From: Tubulanus polymorphus
Taxonomy: Eukaryota; Nemertea; Palaeonemertea; Tubulaniformes; Tubulanidae
Length of the DNA: 64,000 nucleotides
Assembly: GCF_964204645.1 (NCBI RefSeq)
Contig: NC_134031.1
Span: 18,471,307 to 18,535,306 of the forward strand
Direction of reading: 5' to 3'
In this document: positions 21,435 to 33,899 of the stretch, in pieces
Position numbering within the stretch: the stretch's first letter is position 1
Layout of the letters: each line of letters begins with the position of its first letter
Translations under genes and position numbers: made by a program
Notes under the pieces: model-generated
The model's database searches: none
What the model was told of the DNA's origin: nothing
What the model saw: only the letters and a program-made list of their open reading frames with translations

Positions 21435-23625
21435 TATACATTGTTGTATTCAGCGGGTTTAAATCCTAGTATCTATTCTCCAAGTCTGAGTAGTTCTACG
21501 TACCATAGCACTTAATATTTGTCATAAGCAAGAAATCTTCAAGATTATCAAACCATTCCCAGTAAATATCGACAATTGATATATTATCAAGAGGTTAAAA
21601 GTTTGATATCTGTAGGCAGCTGGCCGTGCGTACACTACGAATATCAACGACTGTGCGATGTTATATATCAAGATATCCCTGAGGATAAATGCATCGGATA
21701 CTAGTAAAGTAACGATACGGATGGAATCATAACGGAAGAAATAGAGAATGTGACAATTTTTTACTATCTTAACGTTGCCTTTATCCGAGACCGGTCGTAA
21801 CAAATTGCCTCTAAAAACGACCCAATAGTACGTGAATAAATGACGTGTCTGTGGATTCAAAACGTGCTGTTGTAGTGTCGAGACGACTAGTCTTAAGTTT
21901 TATATATGATTGGACGAAGAACCAAAGTGAACTTTGAACGGTTTTAAAACGTTAGACTATATATATGAAACCAGAAGACTGTTATACAACTGTGATCTAA
22001 GCATGACTGTGCCCTCTCGGGCCGGCCTTGGATATGTCTACGAATCGTAGCTGGCACCCAATGGCCCTCGGGCTGACTCAGAAAGTCAAAAACGAAAATT
22101 GAGTCCAAATTTTCTTCTCAAGTTGCGAGCTCCAATGCCCCCAATCACGTGTCAGCAGTGTTTTCACTATTGATTGAACGTGACGAGAGAAAGTCGATTA
22201 CACCTTCGTCAATGGCTGCAAGGTATGATAGCAACTCATCGACATCAGTTCAAATAGAATTATATCATTTTTCAATTCGATTACTGCACGCAAAATTTAC
22301 AGAACGAATAGTCAAGTATAGGATCTGTGTTTAGGGGGGGATAAGGCGGCATTTCGATTCATCTCGCCCGCAGCAGAAAAAGTCGTTGATGATCAACGTT
22401 AGCTCGTTTCAACCCACACACACACACAGGAGGTTTGCTTTTGTCTCATACGTCGAAAAAATAAGAAGACTGTTCAGAAAAGAAATAAGACCGTTACACT
22501 GTCTGCAGATGACAGAAACTCCATCCGTCGCGAACGAATATTTTTTGAAAATTGTAATTCGATCCGCTAGCGCGCGTGGACGTATTGAAGGTAAAGGTCA
22601 CCTGTGTTTGACAGGTTGAAGTTGAAGGTCGAGCCTGTGCGTAATCGCTATCGTAATCGTTGACGCGAAATTCTACTTTAGAAATACCATAGAACTCGAG
22701 TTCTACGGAAAAACAAATAACGAACGACGAAAATGATTAAAAAAAACGACACCTGCAACGGATGTAATTTAACCGGTATTTTAGGACGGCGCGGAAAGAG
22801 CGATTTTTTTCGTGCGGTGATCAGAGCGGGTTCCAGTCCTGAATTATTGATGCTAAACTAAATTCGATTTAATTTTATTCTAATGGAGGAAAATGTTCGG
22901 GCAATTTTCTCAATTTAATGTGACAGAGAAATTCTACCGAATGTAACTCATCCCAGTTTGGTGACATTTCCATTTATTGTAATAACGAGAACGTATCAAC
23001 ACATTTGCCAACGCGTTTAAACAGTTAAGTGTTAATTTTCATTTCTATTTTCATTGCATTGCATTGTTTCGTATCGTATTGTATAAGATGGATCTGGTCG
23101 GCTCCGGATTTGTAGGCAGTTCGTGTCGATGCGGTCGCTGAAGCTGAAAGCCTGGAAACCAACTCGGGAAAACTCCTTAACGGAAAACAGAAAGGTTTTC
23201 CGCGTTTTGTCTTAATTATTTATCGAAAGAACCGAGCGCGGCGCACGATGAGGAGGGGTGGAGTGATTAGAATTACATCAGAAGAGGTGTTTCTACGTCT
23301 GATCTCGACAATGTAGCGGGGAAAATATTGAATGAATGCGAACATTTCTAAATAAGACACGATCCACGATGTTTGACCCCGGGTCATTTCCATTACGTCT
23401 TGCGCAAAATAGAAAAATATCTCTCTCAAAACGGCGAAGAAAATCAATACACTGTATTACCTTTAAAAATGTTAGGACACCGGGCAGATAGATCGACTGC
23501 GGATCGATCCTTGGGTGTCTTTCAACAGACGTACCAAAAGAAAAGGCTCGGCATCTTCTCCAGCGACCAGCGTACCACATTCTCCATTCATTCTGCATAC
23601 AAATGGCAGAGTCTTTAAGTAGCTT
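21435..23625. other. Noncoding stretch, nothing recognised
   Basis: Frames of up to 112 codons occur on either strand, but none shows a recognisable domain, good start or splice context. A short (CA)n run lies near 22418. Confidence 0.3.
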
Positions 23626-23630
23626 TCGAT

Positions 23631-23646
23631 GGGGGGGGGGGGGGGG
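23631..23646. repeat. G16 homopolymer
   Basis: Sixteen consecutive G residues. Runs of this length are prone to slippage and length errors in assembly. Confidence 0.95.
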
Positions 23647-23649
23647 TTA

Positions 23650-24432
23650 TATAGTCTGAAAACTGTGCCACAGTGTTGTTAGTTTAACATTCTTTAATAC
23701 GACAAGACCCTTGTAAGATGGATTGAACATTCCGACCATTTTGGAAGTTTGAATACGAATCACAAACTTTAAACATGTTTAAAGCTCGATTCCGAAGGAT
23801 TAAACAGATACGATTTGCATAAGAATCATCGACTTTATTTCTAATTCCGGTAGATTGTTCGCTTGTTCGAGTCTTGTGCAGATTTCGAGGCATTTAAACC
23901 TGAAAACATCGACGTAGAATCCCATCGTGTATTAGAGAGAGTTTTGCCTTTAAGCGCAACAGCAAGATCGAATTCTTGACGTCCATCAATAAAAAGTTTG
24001 TCTCATCTCAATGAAATGAAATGTGCGCCTCTGTACACGAGTTCAGAGAAGAATTTCAAGAACTCATTTGTTTATTTTGATGCTGCTTTTTTTAGTTCAC
24101 AAATATATCTCGGTAAAGAACGTGAAGCTGATTTGGTGTTGAATATAATGTTATGATAGCCAATTTTTATATTTATAAAACATGCATAGTTCAATAGCAG
24201 TTGTATGTTCATAATGCATACAACTCTATTCACTAGGAAATCCAGAACGGGCATGTTTTACTAATGGGTTTTTCAATGTAGATTTGTTATTGTTTAGTTT
24301 TGGCTTTGCAGTCATTTAATGTTGTTTGCCTTTGTTACTAGATCAGTTTATGTCTCGGATTAATAAGAAATATTTTGGAGTTAGTTTTCAAGACAATAGA
24401 AAAATCCTAAGGGATTAGTCAAGTGTCAACGT
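23650..24432. other. Noncoding stretch, nothing recognised
   Basis: AT-rich flank of the solo LTR. No gene or array seen. Confidence 0.3.
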
Positions 24433-24437
24433 CTACG

Positions 24438-24955
24438 TGTTTGGAAACCGAGACAACTCCGGGCTTGTTTCTTAACCAGGTTGCTAAGAACATTAATTCT
24501 TGGGGGCCTGGTGGGCGAATCAGGTCCCGAGGTTAGTCGTCGGCCCTCCCCAAATGCGGTGGCGTTGGTCACGAGAATAGTCCCTTGGAAACCAAATTTT
24601 GGATAGTATAAAAATAAGAGACATAGCTGAACTAGTGGGAGAGCACCTGGGAAACCAAGAGGGGAAGGAACTAGAACCCGAAATTGTAAAAGGTGTCGAT
24701 AAATAGGAAAGACGAAAGTAACATAATAAATAGTTGTGAGTATTTATATTCGAAGTATTTGCATCTTAGTCGTTTATTCATTTTTGGTCTCGGGTCAAAT
24801 TCAATTTGTGTCGTTGTGCGGAGCTGAGGAAGGATACGCTCTCCCACGATATTTCGGTTCCTTCTTCGGGCCGCATAACAATAAGTCACAGGTGCTCGGA
24901 GCCGGAGTCACCCGCTAACGAGCGACCTTGGAGTCATCCGTTAACGAGTAAAACA
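24438..24955 (+). mobile_element. Solo LTR of an LTR retrotransposon, 518 bp
   Basis: The block starts TGTTTGG and ends AAAACA, with perfect 5-bp terminal inverted repeats (TGTTT/AAACA). It is flanked by the direct repeat CTACG at 24433-24437 and 24956-24960, a 5-bp target-site duplication as made by LTR-retrotransposon integrases. Inside are a TATA box (TATAAAAA, 24607-24614) and AATAAA (24725-24730) in the promoter-then-polyadenylation order of a plus-strand LTR. No second LTR or gag-pol lies next to it, so recombination has probably removed the internal part. Short frames inside are not genes. Confidence 0.85.
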
Positions 24956-24960
24956 CTACG

Positions 24961-26470
24961 CACCCAAGCGCGTATGTTTACGATTGTTCTGAAAGTGGTG
25001 TGACCTCTTTGTACTTTGGAAACAAACAAACAAAACCTAGAAAAGTGAAATTTATTGAGTAAATCTCAAATTGCTGCGATCATTATACGATTCAATTGAG
25101 CACCGTCTTAATTCCGAGAGATTGAAATCAACTTTCGTTCTTAAGATTGATTCATAATTCATGCTCATTTGATATAAATCGAGGCCTTGCACAATTTCCA
25201 CATTTCACACGGCGATATTTCATGTAAAATTATCCACGTCGTCGTAATGTGTCGATTTGATTACAGCCCAAATATATACGGTTGATATATGGACTGTCGG
25301 CGCGCTGCTCGAAACTTCAAATCGTATTAAATAAACGGTTTGTTTTTGAGGTAACGATCTTAAATCGAATCACACTCGACCTCGAAGTCGCAACGAGTGG
25401 TCACAAAATCGCCATTAGTCTCAATTAGCGGCTCCCGATACCCTTCTCTGCGATCCGATAAAAACACGGTTACCACCGAGGCGACGGTCATTTGTTACAA
25501 TTATAAACGAATGTTGTCTTCGTTACGTTCATTTCGCAGTATTTTGTCCGCAATACGTCTGGTTCGATTTGTCGCGTTTACGAAATGACTCGAATAACAA
25601 AATGCGTTTCACGACCAATAATTTTCCTATCATCAAATTGACTTGAATCCTATTTTGCTTAGATCCATTTTTCATCTCATCTGATTCATTATCATATAAC
25701 CTCTTCAATTACAAAAAGATGGATTTTTACCTAGAGGAAGACAAGATATAAGAGAATCTTGCCCTTTGAAACTTATTTGCCTCTCGCTGAATTTGAAGCA
25801 TAAATATCTCAAGAAAGCGGTCTTTGTCCCTCTAATCTAAAACTAAAAAAGACCGACATGAAATAACGCAGTCCGGAAAAAGACTTTTAATGAATTGCAT
25901 CGTCTATACGAACCAGTCCATCCTTGATCTAGTGCTCGTGTACGTATCCGTTATTTATGGATAACCGGAGGTCGTTTTCTAAGCGATGCGTGGCGGAAGT
26001 TTCAACTTCGTCAGTTTCTCGCGTATGCAAATGACACTTTTACTGGGTCCCGACGGACAGATAAAGTCTACCGCAATGAAACCTAAACAGCCTCGAATGT
26101 ACTGTCGAGATCGGGTCTAATCGAATCATTCTGTACATAGCCGTGAACGTCGATTGCCATAAACAATCTGGTAATGATGGAGCGCGCAAAAGTGCGATGA
26201 TTACTCGTACTAATATAGTTTTAAGCTGCAAGCGGAAAAATTCGTCGGTGACGTTCGTTAAATGTATCGCAGAGAGTATAGAATTTATGAAAGACCTGAA
26301 ACTAGTAAATCTTAAAAGAAGCGTTATGAAGTATCGTAGTTTCTCGTAGATTTCAGAGTTTATGGTCTACCTAGGATTTAGGAAGCACTGGGTGCATTTC
26401 AGAGTGTGTTGAAACTTGTAGTGTGTTGAAATCAATCTTCAAATATTTCCATAAAGCCAATAAGGCGCTG
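24961..26470. other. Noncoding stretch, nothing recognised
   Basis: An A-rich (AAAC)n-like run lies just after the LTR (about 25020). Otherwise mixed sequence with short frames and no recognised feature. Confidence 0.3.
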
Positions 26471-26473
26471 GTC

Positions 26474-26484
26474 GGGGGGGGGGG
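26474..26484. repeat. G11 homopolymer
   Basis: Eleven consecutive G residues immediately before TATAAAACC. The TATA-like word is isolated and no exon follows. Confidence 0.9.
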
Positions 26485-26527
26485 TATAAAACCACATTCA
26501 TATCAATTGAATTTGATAGCCTCTATG

Positions 26528-26661
26528 AGCCAGCTACGCAGTCACTACTTAGATTTAAGACCAGTCTAGGACCGCTCAGTCATATAGCCAATCAAACAAC
26601 TTGAGACCAGACTCGACATTTAAGACCGCGATGACTGTAGCCACGACTGTGTAACTGGGAC
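26528..26661. mobile_element. MITE-like inverted-repeat element (GTTGCACAGTC family)
   Basis: The left end has GCCAGCTACGCAGTCACTAC and the right end TAGCCACGACTGTGTAACTGG; these are imperfect inverted repeats. The interior contains TTTAAGACCAGTCTAGGACC and CAATCAAACAACTTGAGACC modules. Non-coding; a 106-codon minus frame across it is chance. Confidence 0.6.
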
Positions 26662-26664
26662 TAA

Positions 26665-27980
26665 GGTACTCTGATAGCCCTCGGAGCCCTCCCATTGCTC
26701 CGAGGGTCATAAATCTTTTTGAAAATCTAGACCCACATTTACTACGTTCCGTCTTTGGTATTCCAGTCGGAAGAATACGGAGAAGGCGGTCAAAGTTCCG
26801 TCGATATTCCAATCGATAGTGTCTACTGTCTAGCGCCTGACCCTGGATCCGTCGACCCTGACAGTAGTTATCACAACAAGCCAGATCACGAGGCAACGTC
26901 TGAAAATCAGTTCTGAAGTTTTAAAGCAAAAGATTACGTTTCGACGAAGCGGATTTGATCGTTTTCGATGAGTCGCGTGGAGGAGTAGTTGATATCGTTC
27001 TGAAAATCAGTGGCAACATCGGATCATGACCTTGGAATAGAACGATATCTTCTACAGGTCGCGTAGCCACGTGCCTTTCTAAAGTATCTGGCGCCTATTT
27101 TGATTGACATGATTTACACGATAGATCAATAGCCGTATCATCTTCCAACACTAAACGTGTAAACAAACCGCGTTTGATTTGCATACCGATTAATGCCGTA
27201 TATGGAATCGAAGACTCCGACAAGTCCCGAACTATCCCGAGACTGACCGTCACAAATCGGACGGCCTGATTCTTGAACTCCTGAGCTCATATCAATACCA
27301 GGGCTAGTTGAAGAAAGGAGTTTGACGTTGAGCATCGCTGGCAGAAATTCACTGTGAGGAAATGAATGTCGAAATCACAATGAAAACAAAGAAATGTTTT
27401 AAACATTGAAAATTTGAAAATTCATTGAGATCTCCGAACTTTCGATTTTTTTATCATAAACTTCCATTCATTGAAGACGGTTTTTAGCGAAAAACTGAAA
27501 ATCGAGAATTTGAATTTTTAATTCTTTCAATATTTCTGTTCACATGGTTTGACTCTCCAGAGAACCAGTCTTTTAATTTCAAACTTTATGGGAAAATTGT
27601 GTTGGTCGTGTCGACAGTTTGTTCTCCAAGTCGGAAGATACATGTGTATTCTTCTGAAGTGTCGTGTACTGGCGCAAAGCGAGTTATTAGTAAGTTGTTT
27701 TTTTTTACGATTGGGGTCCCGCAAGGTTACAGTTCAGCTACCTTCGTCAACTCGACGCGCGACTTCAAAAAGCAATTCGAAATGAAAGGAAAACAGTTCC
27801 AATTAAAACTGACAAAGAAGAGGATATTTCAGCTGGGATTAAACGGAGCCGTTAGCTCATCTGCTAGCTTGCGAGGTGCTCGTCTCTTTTGATAAAATAA
27901 GCCGTTACTAAAACCAAAGGTGGAAAAGAAAAGTATTCGGAATTAACGCCTGTAGCTGCGCGACTGGTGAAGTAAAAACA
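26665..27980. other. Noncoding stretch, nothing recognised
   Basis: A 97-codon plus frame at 27.6-27.9 kb has no recognisable domain. No repeat array or RNA gene was seen. Confidence 0.3.
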
Positions 27981-27981
27981 G

Positions 27982-28013
27982 AAGCAGCGGCGGCGGCAGC
28001 AGCATCAGCAGCT
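27982..28013. repeat. GC-rich trinucleotide run (AGC/GGC)
   Basis: AGCAGCGGCGGCGGCAGCAG continuing to CAGCAG. A short, impure triplet repeat. Confidence 0.8.
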
Positions 28014-28429
28014 GTGCTACATCAGCAGTGTATCGATCGACGAAGTCGGCCCTCGAGTTCCCCCCATTCTTCCTGAAATATTCAATTATTCATCTTATCT
28101 ATTTATTACAGTGACAATATGTGCGATATAAATACATGTACATTAGATATGTTCAATTACCAAAACCTGTATCCAGCCTAGAAGCGGACTTCAACAAGTC
28201 ACTCTGCACACAAAACAGAAATACAGAGAAAAGGGGAGGTTTTTATAGCACTAGCCCTTTCCCGATAGAGGTAATGAACCCAATCACCTATTCGGAAATA
28301 CATTCGCCTATTCTCGAAAAAGTGGAGTTTCATAGCACAATCGGTTCCGCGAGAGTGGAGGTGGCTTGACGTAGGGAATGACTAAGCCTTGAAAATGGCA
28401 CTGGATACCCAGATCAAATCGCGTAAGGC

Positions 28430-28575
28430 TTGGAACCTGATCCAAATTCAAATACACCCACAAAAGTGTTGAGAACCGACTCCAGACTCAATATCAAACC
28501 TACACACACTGTGGTTTAACTGGAGTCAGGTGAAAGTCGCACATCTGCCGACGCCAACACGTGGAACTGGATCCA
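28430..28575 (-). repeat. 39-bp-family minisatellite, degraded, inverted orientation
   Basis: Plus-strand words CCAAATTCAAATACACCCAC, CTACACACACTGTGG and CACGTGGAACTGGATCCAG are minus-orientation versions of the 39-bp unit, with long diverged spacers. Confidence 0.5.
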
Positions 28576-28579
28576 GCAA

Positions 28580-30195
28580 AAGTTGAATAGATTGTAAAAT
28601 ATTTACATCAAAACTTCTCGAATTTTATCAGCATTATTAAGCTATATCATCATTATATTCTTAGATATCTCAAATATGATATCGTGTGCAAAATATGCGT
28701 TGACATTTATTTTGATGATTGCGGGAGCAGTTCTAATCTAGAACGCTTAATATATTACGATGTCAATCCACTGTAATAAAAGACGTTATTGGCCTTGTCG
28801 AGATATTCGCATTCCCAACTCTGTCGCATTCTATCTTAACGAACAGCTTCAGCCGATGAAGTCGATTTGGAAATTAAAGCGAACGACGAGTTCCTGTCTG
28901 AACGATATACTTTTCTGACAAGTTGAATTAGTTCAGATCAAATATTCCTCGCGGAACAAGACAGTGTATGAAATTGCTCTCGATGCGAGGCCATCCGTTG
29001 CCATAGCCTACATTTTAGAGGTATATGAGGTATATGTATAATCAGAATTTGCTGAAAACGATGAACGCTTCTTGGGAAAGCTTAAATAAATACTAAGAGT
29101 TGTTTGATTCCACTTGAATTGTTCATTTTGAAAGAAAGATTCTATTTCCATCGCAAAATGAATTATACCCGTTGTTTAAGATATATACTCGGCGTAGACT
29201 ATGAGGCGATGAAAGGCAGTGTTCTCCTAGTCGTGAAGAACGCATACAATGCGGACTGGTTTGTGCATATTTACTGTATCAATCGTAAGGGTTGATTTTA
29301 GGCTCGATTCTCGACTCCGAATATTCAGAATTTCCGTTACAGCGCTTACGCACATTCTTACGCGACCTCGATTTCTCTGGGAAACGAGAATCGCTGTGAC
29401 ATTTAGTTTTTGTCTTTCTCAAATCGGTCATCGTTTCGTTGTTTGAAATTCCCCGTTTTAGATTTCCGTATTTGATACGAACGAAACAATGATTCGCTGC
29501 TACGATTTCCTATCCGACCCGCCGCCTGGGTGTCTCCGGTTTCCGACTAGTAAAACACCATTCCCATTTCAAAAGCGCTATTATTTTCAACGCCGTTCTT
29601 ACTGTACGCGACGACAAAAGGAGGTATGACTTACGGATTTGGAAATTATCCGAAAGCAATAAAAATGTAAATGTCAACTGTGTTTGTAACAGTCGGTATA
29701 GAGAGATACGACGTGCAATACTGTGGCGTGTTTTGTATATGTTGTTTTGAATAACGTGACGTTCGTTGGTGTCAAAAATAAATGCAAAATGAAGTCCCAC
29801 TCTTACTTCTAAGATACGTCGTATGGTTTACATCATCTCGAGTAACGCAGTTTTACACCCTGAAATACTCATCACCGACTGAATTCTGACAGAGAATAAT
29901 GATATATAACATTTTTTGAATAAAAAACATTTTTATCTAGACAGCACGCAGGCCCGGGGACGATATTATGATGTATTCGAAGGAAAATAGAAATGTTTAG
30001 AATTCTCTTGCGATTTTATTCAAAACCCGTTGAGATTAAAACTGAAAAACTGAGTTTCGTTAAAAAAAGATGATTGAAATACTTCTTGATTTGAATGGAC
30101 GGTTTGTCGATTAAATATTTCATACTCAGTCTGATCTTAACTATGTTAATTCAGTCTGACCTTATAAGACAAAAAATCAGTTAGATTTTCCCTGA
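28580..30195. other. Noncoding stretch, nothing recognised
   Basis: AT-rich, with several 60- to 96-codon frames on both strands lacking any recognised feature. Confidence 0.3.
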
Positions 30196-30199
30196 GTCT

Positions 30200-30380
30200 C
30201 GACCAAGGTACACTATAGGTAGTAATTATGTCCAAAAGTGGTCTTAAGTTGATAGATTGAATAAAAAACCAAAATGGGCTTAGACTCAAGTTGTTACATT
30301 TGTTATAAAACCAAAATGAGCTAAGACTGGTCTTATGTTGTAAGATTGGTTATAGAACCAAATGAGCTTAGACTAGTCTC
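30200..30380. repeat. Tandem interior modules of the GTTGCACAGTC family
   Basis: The phrase AAACCAAAATGGGCTTAGAC is followed by variants AACCAAAATGAGCTAAGACT and AACCAAATGAGCTTAGACTA at about 60-base intervals, with GTCTTAAGTTG and TAAGATTGGTTATAG between. The terminal inverted repeats are not clear. Confidence 0.6.
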
Positions 30381-30383
30381 TAG

Positions 30384-30644
30384 ACTGAATGTCGTCACGG
30401 ACTAGCACTCACTTGCCGGTGTCGGGTGAAGTCTAAACAACTAGTATCAGCCGCTACAGGAAATGAACAGTTGTCTGTGGGGTTATCGAATTTGCAACTC
30501 AACCTTAATGACGACGGTTCATCTTCGAAATGCGACACTAGCTCGGACCACTCGACAATCAACGACTCAGTCAACATGACGACTGCAGCAACTCGCTTAT
30601 CTCCCGTAACTGGGGACAACAACACGACACAACACAACAGATAG
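30384..30644 (+). CDS. Possible 3' terminal coding exon, S/T/N/D-rich
   Basis: The frame is open from just after a stop at 30381 to a TAG at 30642-30644. It reads like a natural disordered protein tail (LSNLQLNLNDDGSSSKCD, DHSTINDSVN, TAATRLSPVTGDNNTTQHNR). No usable ATG begins it, so it would be the end of a spliced gene; possible acceptor AGs are near 30452 and 30459-30470. An AATAAA follows at 30846-30851. The family is unknown. The opposite strand is also open, so strand and reality are unproved. Confidence 0.22.
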   Translation, partial: TECRHGLALTCRCRVKSKQLVSAATGNEQLSVGLSNLQLNLNDDGSSSKCDTSSDHSTINDSVNMTTAATRLSPVTGDNNTTQHNR

Positions 30645-30659
30645 TGTCTTTATCCTCAT

Positions 30660-33530
30660 GAGGAAAGATGGATGGGTTTGTGGCGTCGGTGGCCTCGCAC
30701 TTCCATCATATCGAAGAAAAAAGAAAATGAAAAAACTTCCGTAAGTTTTTGGGTTTTTTTTTAATGTATGCCTTCACAGAACTCTCAACGACAGGAGTCT
30801 CACAGAACACGCTGGTGTACCCTTCTATTTTCATGAGTTACTTTGAATAAAAGATTTGTTAGGATAAAACGAATAACTTCGATTAGCGAAGACTTGTTAG
30901 ATCTAATGTCTTCGTAGTTTTAGGTTTGAGGTGAACAATCAGAACAAACTCCTCTAAGACGGAGATTCAACCTCTCTGGCAATCGAGTATCCGCTAGGTG
31001 CGCTATTGTGTGGTCTTCCTCTAGATTTGAACACTTTTGGCAATCTTCATATTCTGAAGAATCGAATGACCCAGTTTGCTGAATTTATTGAAAAAAAACA
31101 GGCTTATCATCCCCCCAATAGTTTATATTGTGAATAATGTATTCATGTATTGTCAATAACTTTGTTGATTTCAAGAAAAATTTACATTTTCTGTTGTTTT
31201 GTGCCTTAAGGCATATTTCATAATCTCCATACATTGCTGGGGAGTGAATAAAATCCACTAATTCGATCGACAACACCCACATGGCTACTGTCACTTCTAT
31301 ATACAATCATCCATAGAACTAAACTGAATTAGACGATAATGAATAGATTTATTTGAATTTAAGAAGGACCCGGAATCGTTCATGGCCTCATGTACACTTT
31401 CGCTTCTTGGTGAATCCTCACTTGCCACAGTCAGTTGCTGAAGCCTCATTGCTGAAACATTATCCACACAGCGATATTCTGCCACGTGACGGCCGCGGGA
31501 TTTCATTTTCGAAGGAATTTCTTTCATCATTTAACAGAGATTTTCTGATGATTTTCCGATGATGGAGAAATGGCGCATTATCGGCGAGACGCAGACGAGA
31601 CCTGCTCCGAATACACAGCGCAGATAGAGAGAGAGAGAGAGAAAAAGCTAGTGTCACTGCGCTAGATACAACTGGGGAATTTAATCTAACAAAGACCCCT
31701 GAAGCAGAATTTTAATTTAGTCTCACCAGACGAACGTCTTGTTAAAGAATCGCCACAGAGCAAGAATTACAAAATGTGCCATTTTTCATGTAGATTCTGT
31801 TGATGGCAAATTGAATCTTCGAACGACGGATAGAGACGGAGCTAGAGACATCAGAATCGTTTTAATAATGTCGCTTCATTTTTGCAATCCAGTCAGGGAT
31901 TAATTTTGTCCATACAGCGACTTCACAGCCCGTGGTGAAACGATCTTTATTTTCTGGCCTGTAGTTGACGGTGTTTTTGAATGAAAAACTATTCATAATT
32001 TACTTGTCAGACTCTGTAGTCAGAGTCTGATTCTACCGTAGTCAGACTCAAAGTGTTGGGTTGCAAATAATAAAATCGGCTCTAGGTAGACAGCAATTGC
32101 TTGACGTACACCGTAGTTTTAGATTCAAGACAAGTCTAAAATGTATTCCAAAATGTGGCCCAATAGCCGAAAGCTATAATAACTAAAGACCAGTCGCAAG
32201 ACATTTCTTAAGACAGCTTTTGGACCTCGCGACGATGCCACTGGGCCGAAGTTTTCCAAGTCCTGGAAGTGGTTGTATCCACATTGCTCTACGATCCTAG
32301 TTTACCCCCACCAGCCAGGCATGATGATTCGAATCTAGAATTGTTGATAAGGTCGTGATCATCCCTGCGGCAGGAAAAACAAAAAAAAATAGTCCTTCAA
32401 ATTTCACCGAGGACTGCATTTTAACCTTTACATCTTTGAGTCGTGTGTGAGACTTTGATGTACACTGACTGACATTCTTGGTGAATAGTGCACCTCATTC
32501 TGAAACACATGTCTCATCTCTTTCACGTTGACCTTTCATAGAGACGTTTACGTTTAACACGTTATCACGATTTCCCGGCGATTGATTCGCAGATTATTCG
32601 GCCACGTCTGATTCGCAGTGTCGGATCTATTCACTCGGCAATTTTTAAAAACTACAGCGCACAATCTAAACATCAAAGCAAATCGAAACGTCGATGCGGC
32701 CATGTTAAAAGGTTCGAGAAGATCTGATGGTTTTTTCAAGATCTTCAAAGAGTCTCCCGGTATTCCGTCTTCAAGACAGACGTCGTGTATTAAACAGAAT
32801 TTTATGCGGAAAAAAGCGCCTTAATGCTCTAACGATGATATGAAAGATTATAAGATTTAGTTTGAAGAAGATTCATCATCATATATTTTCCGTGTTTAGA
32901 TTTCTAGTACATGCGATATCTCGGGAGGTAGGTTTTTGCACGTCCTGCGAAATCTGTAATTGGTGACGATCACAGATTTAATAGATCAACGCAGAATTCG
33001 AGCGCCCGTCTTCCCGTATCTAATTGGTTTAGTTGTGTAAGTTGTTGTACGCGCAGTTTTTTTAAGATATCGACGATTAATGCCGTCATTTTTGTCAATG
33101 ACGAAGGTCAAGGTCACTGATCGAATCTAACACATAAATCGATCCTCGCATAGGCCTATGGTATCGGCGCCAGACACGGATATTTCTCTATAAAGATTCG
33201 AATAGACGACAGTATCGTATTCCTATTTATTCCGATAGTGATTCTTATTATGAATACCATCGGGTTTATATTTGCGTTCAGGTCCCGTTTTGCGATGGCT
33301 ATTGCTGCCACTTACTCACTGAACCGTAGTGATAAGTCTACTGTTACCGGTACCTAACACGCATCCTTCTGTGTATATTACCTAATTATCATTTCACTAA
33401 TTAGACCAGTAAATCTGTGGTCATTACGTCCTTTGTTCAGCGGATGATATCCGGTAATGATTACTCAAAGGTGCAATCATTTCATAAACAGCGATTTCCT
33501 GAAACGTGAATCAAACTTAATTTTAAATTT
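30660..33530. other. Noncoding stretch with eroded repeat pieces
   Basis: Contains a weak relative of the 73-bp unit near 31409 (GGTGAATCCTCACTTGCCAC), a short GA run near 31626-31642, and GTTGCACAGTC-family modules near 32115-32235 (TTCAAGACAAGTCTAAAATG, AAAGACCAGTCGCAAGAC). No gene is supported; frames are short. Confidence 0.35.
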
Positions 33531-33534
33531 GAAT

Positions 33535-33705
33535 TCACAGTTCCACAGAAACCTTGACTCTGGACCCAGTTCCACGCCTTTCCTCTGGACTCAGTCCCAC
33601 AGTGTACATTGATTCTGGGCCCAGTTCCACAGTTACCGTGACTCTGGACCCATAGTTCCATAGTTTAGAGTCGACTCTGGAGCCAGTTCCACAGTTTATT
33701 TTGGA
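33535..33705 (+). repeat. 39-bp-family minisatellite array
   Basis: Four to five units with TCTGGACCCAGTTCCAC, TCTGGGCCCAGTTCCACAG and TCTGGAGCCAGTTCCACAG. The unit is shorter and more variable than at 46.9 kb. Confidence 0.75.
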
Positions 33706-33752
33706 TTACGTAGTAACTGACAAATATTCCTTATCACTGTTAATAGGGACCA

Positions 33753-33895
33753 GGGTCCAGTTTCACAAAAAAAGTTAAACTCAAATCTTTGGTGTAATTG
33801 CTTTTGGTTACTTCATGTTTTTCAATGAGGACAACAATTCAAACTTAACCGTTTTAGGCTTAATTTTTTTCATGAAACTGGGCCGTGTTCTGTAG
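33753..33895. mobile_element. Inverted-repeat element (CCAGTTTCA family)
   Basis: The left end GGTCCAGTTTCACAAAAAAA and the right end TTTTTTTCATGAAACTGGGCC are imperfect inverted repeats continuing about 35 bases into both sides (GTTAAACTCAAA / TTTGAATTGTTGTCC-type arms). About 140 bp and non-coding. A weaker relative may lie at 36.71-36.78 kb. Confidence 0.55.
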
Positions 33896-33899
33896 TCGA

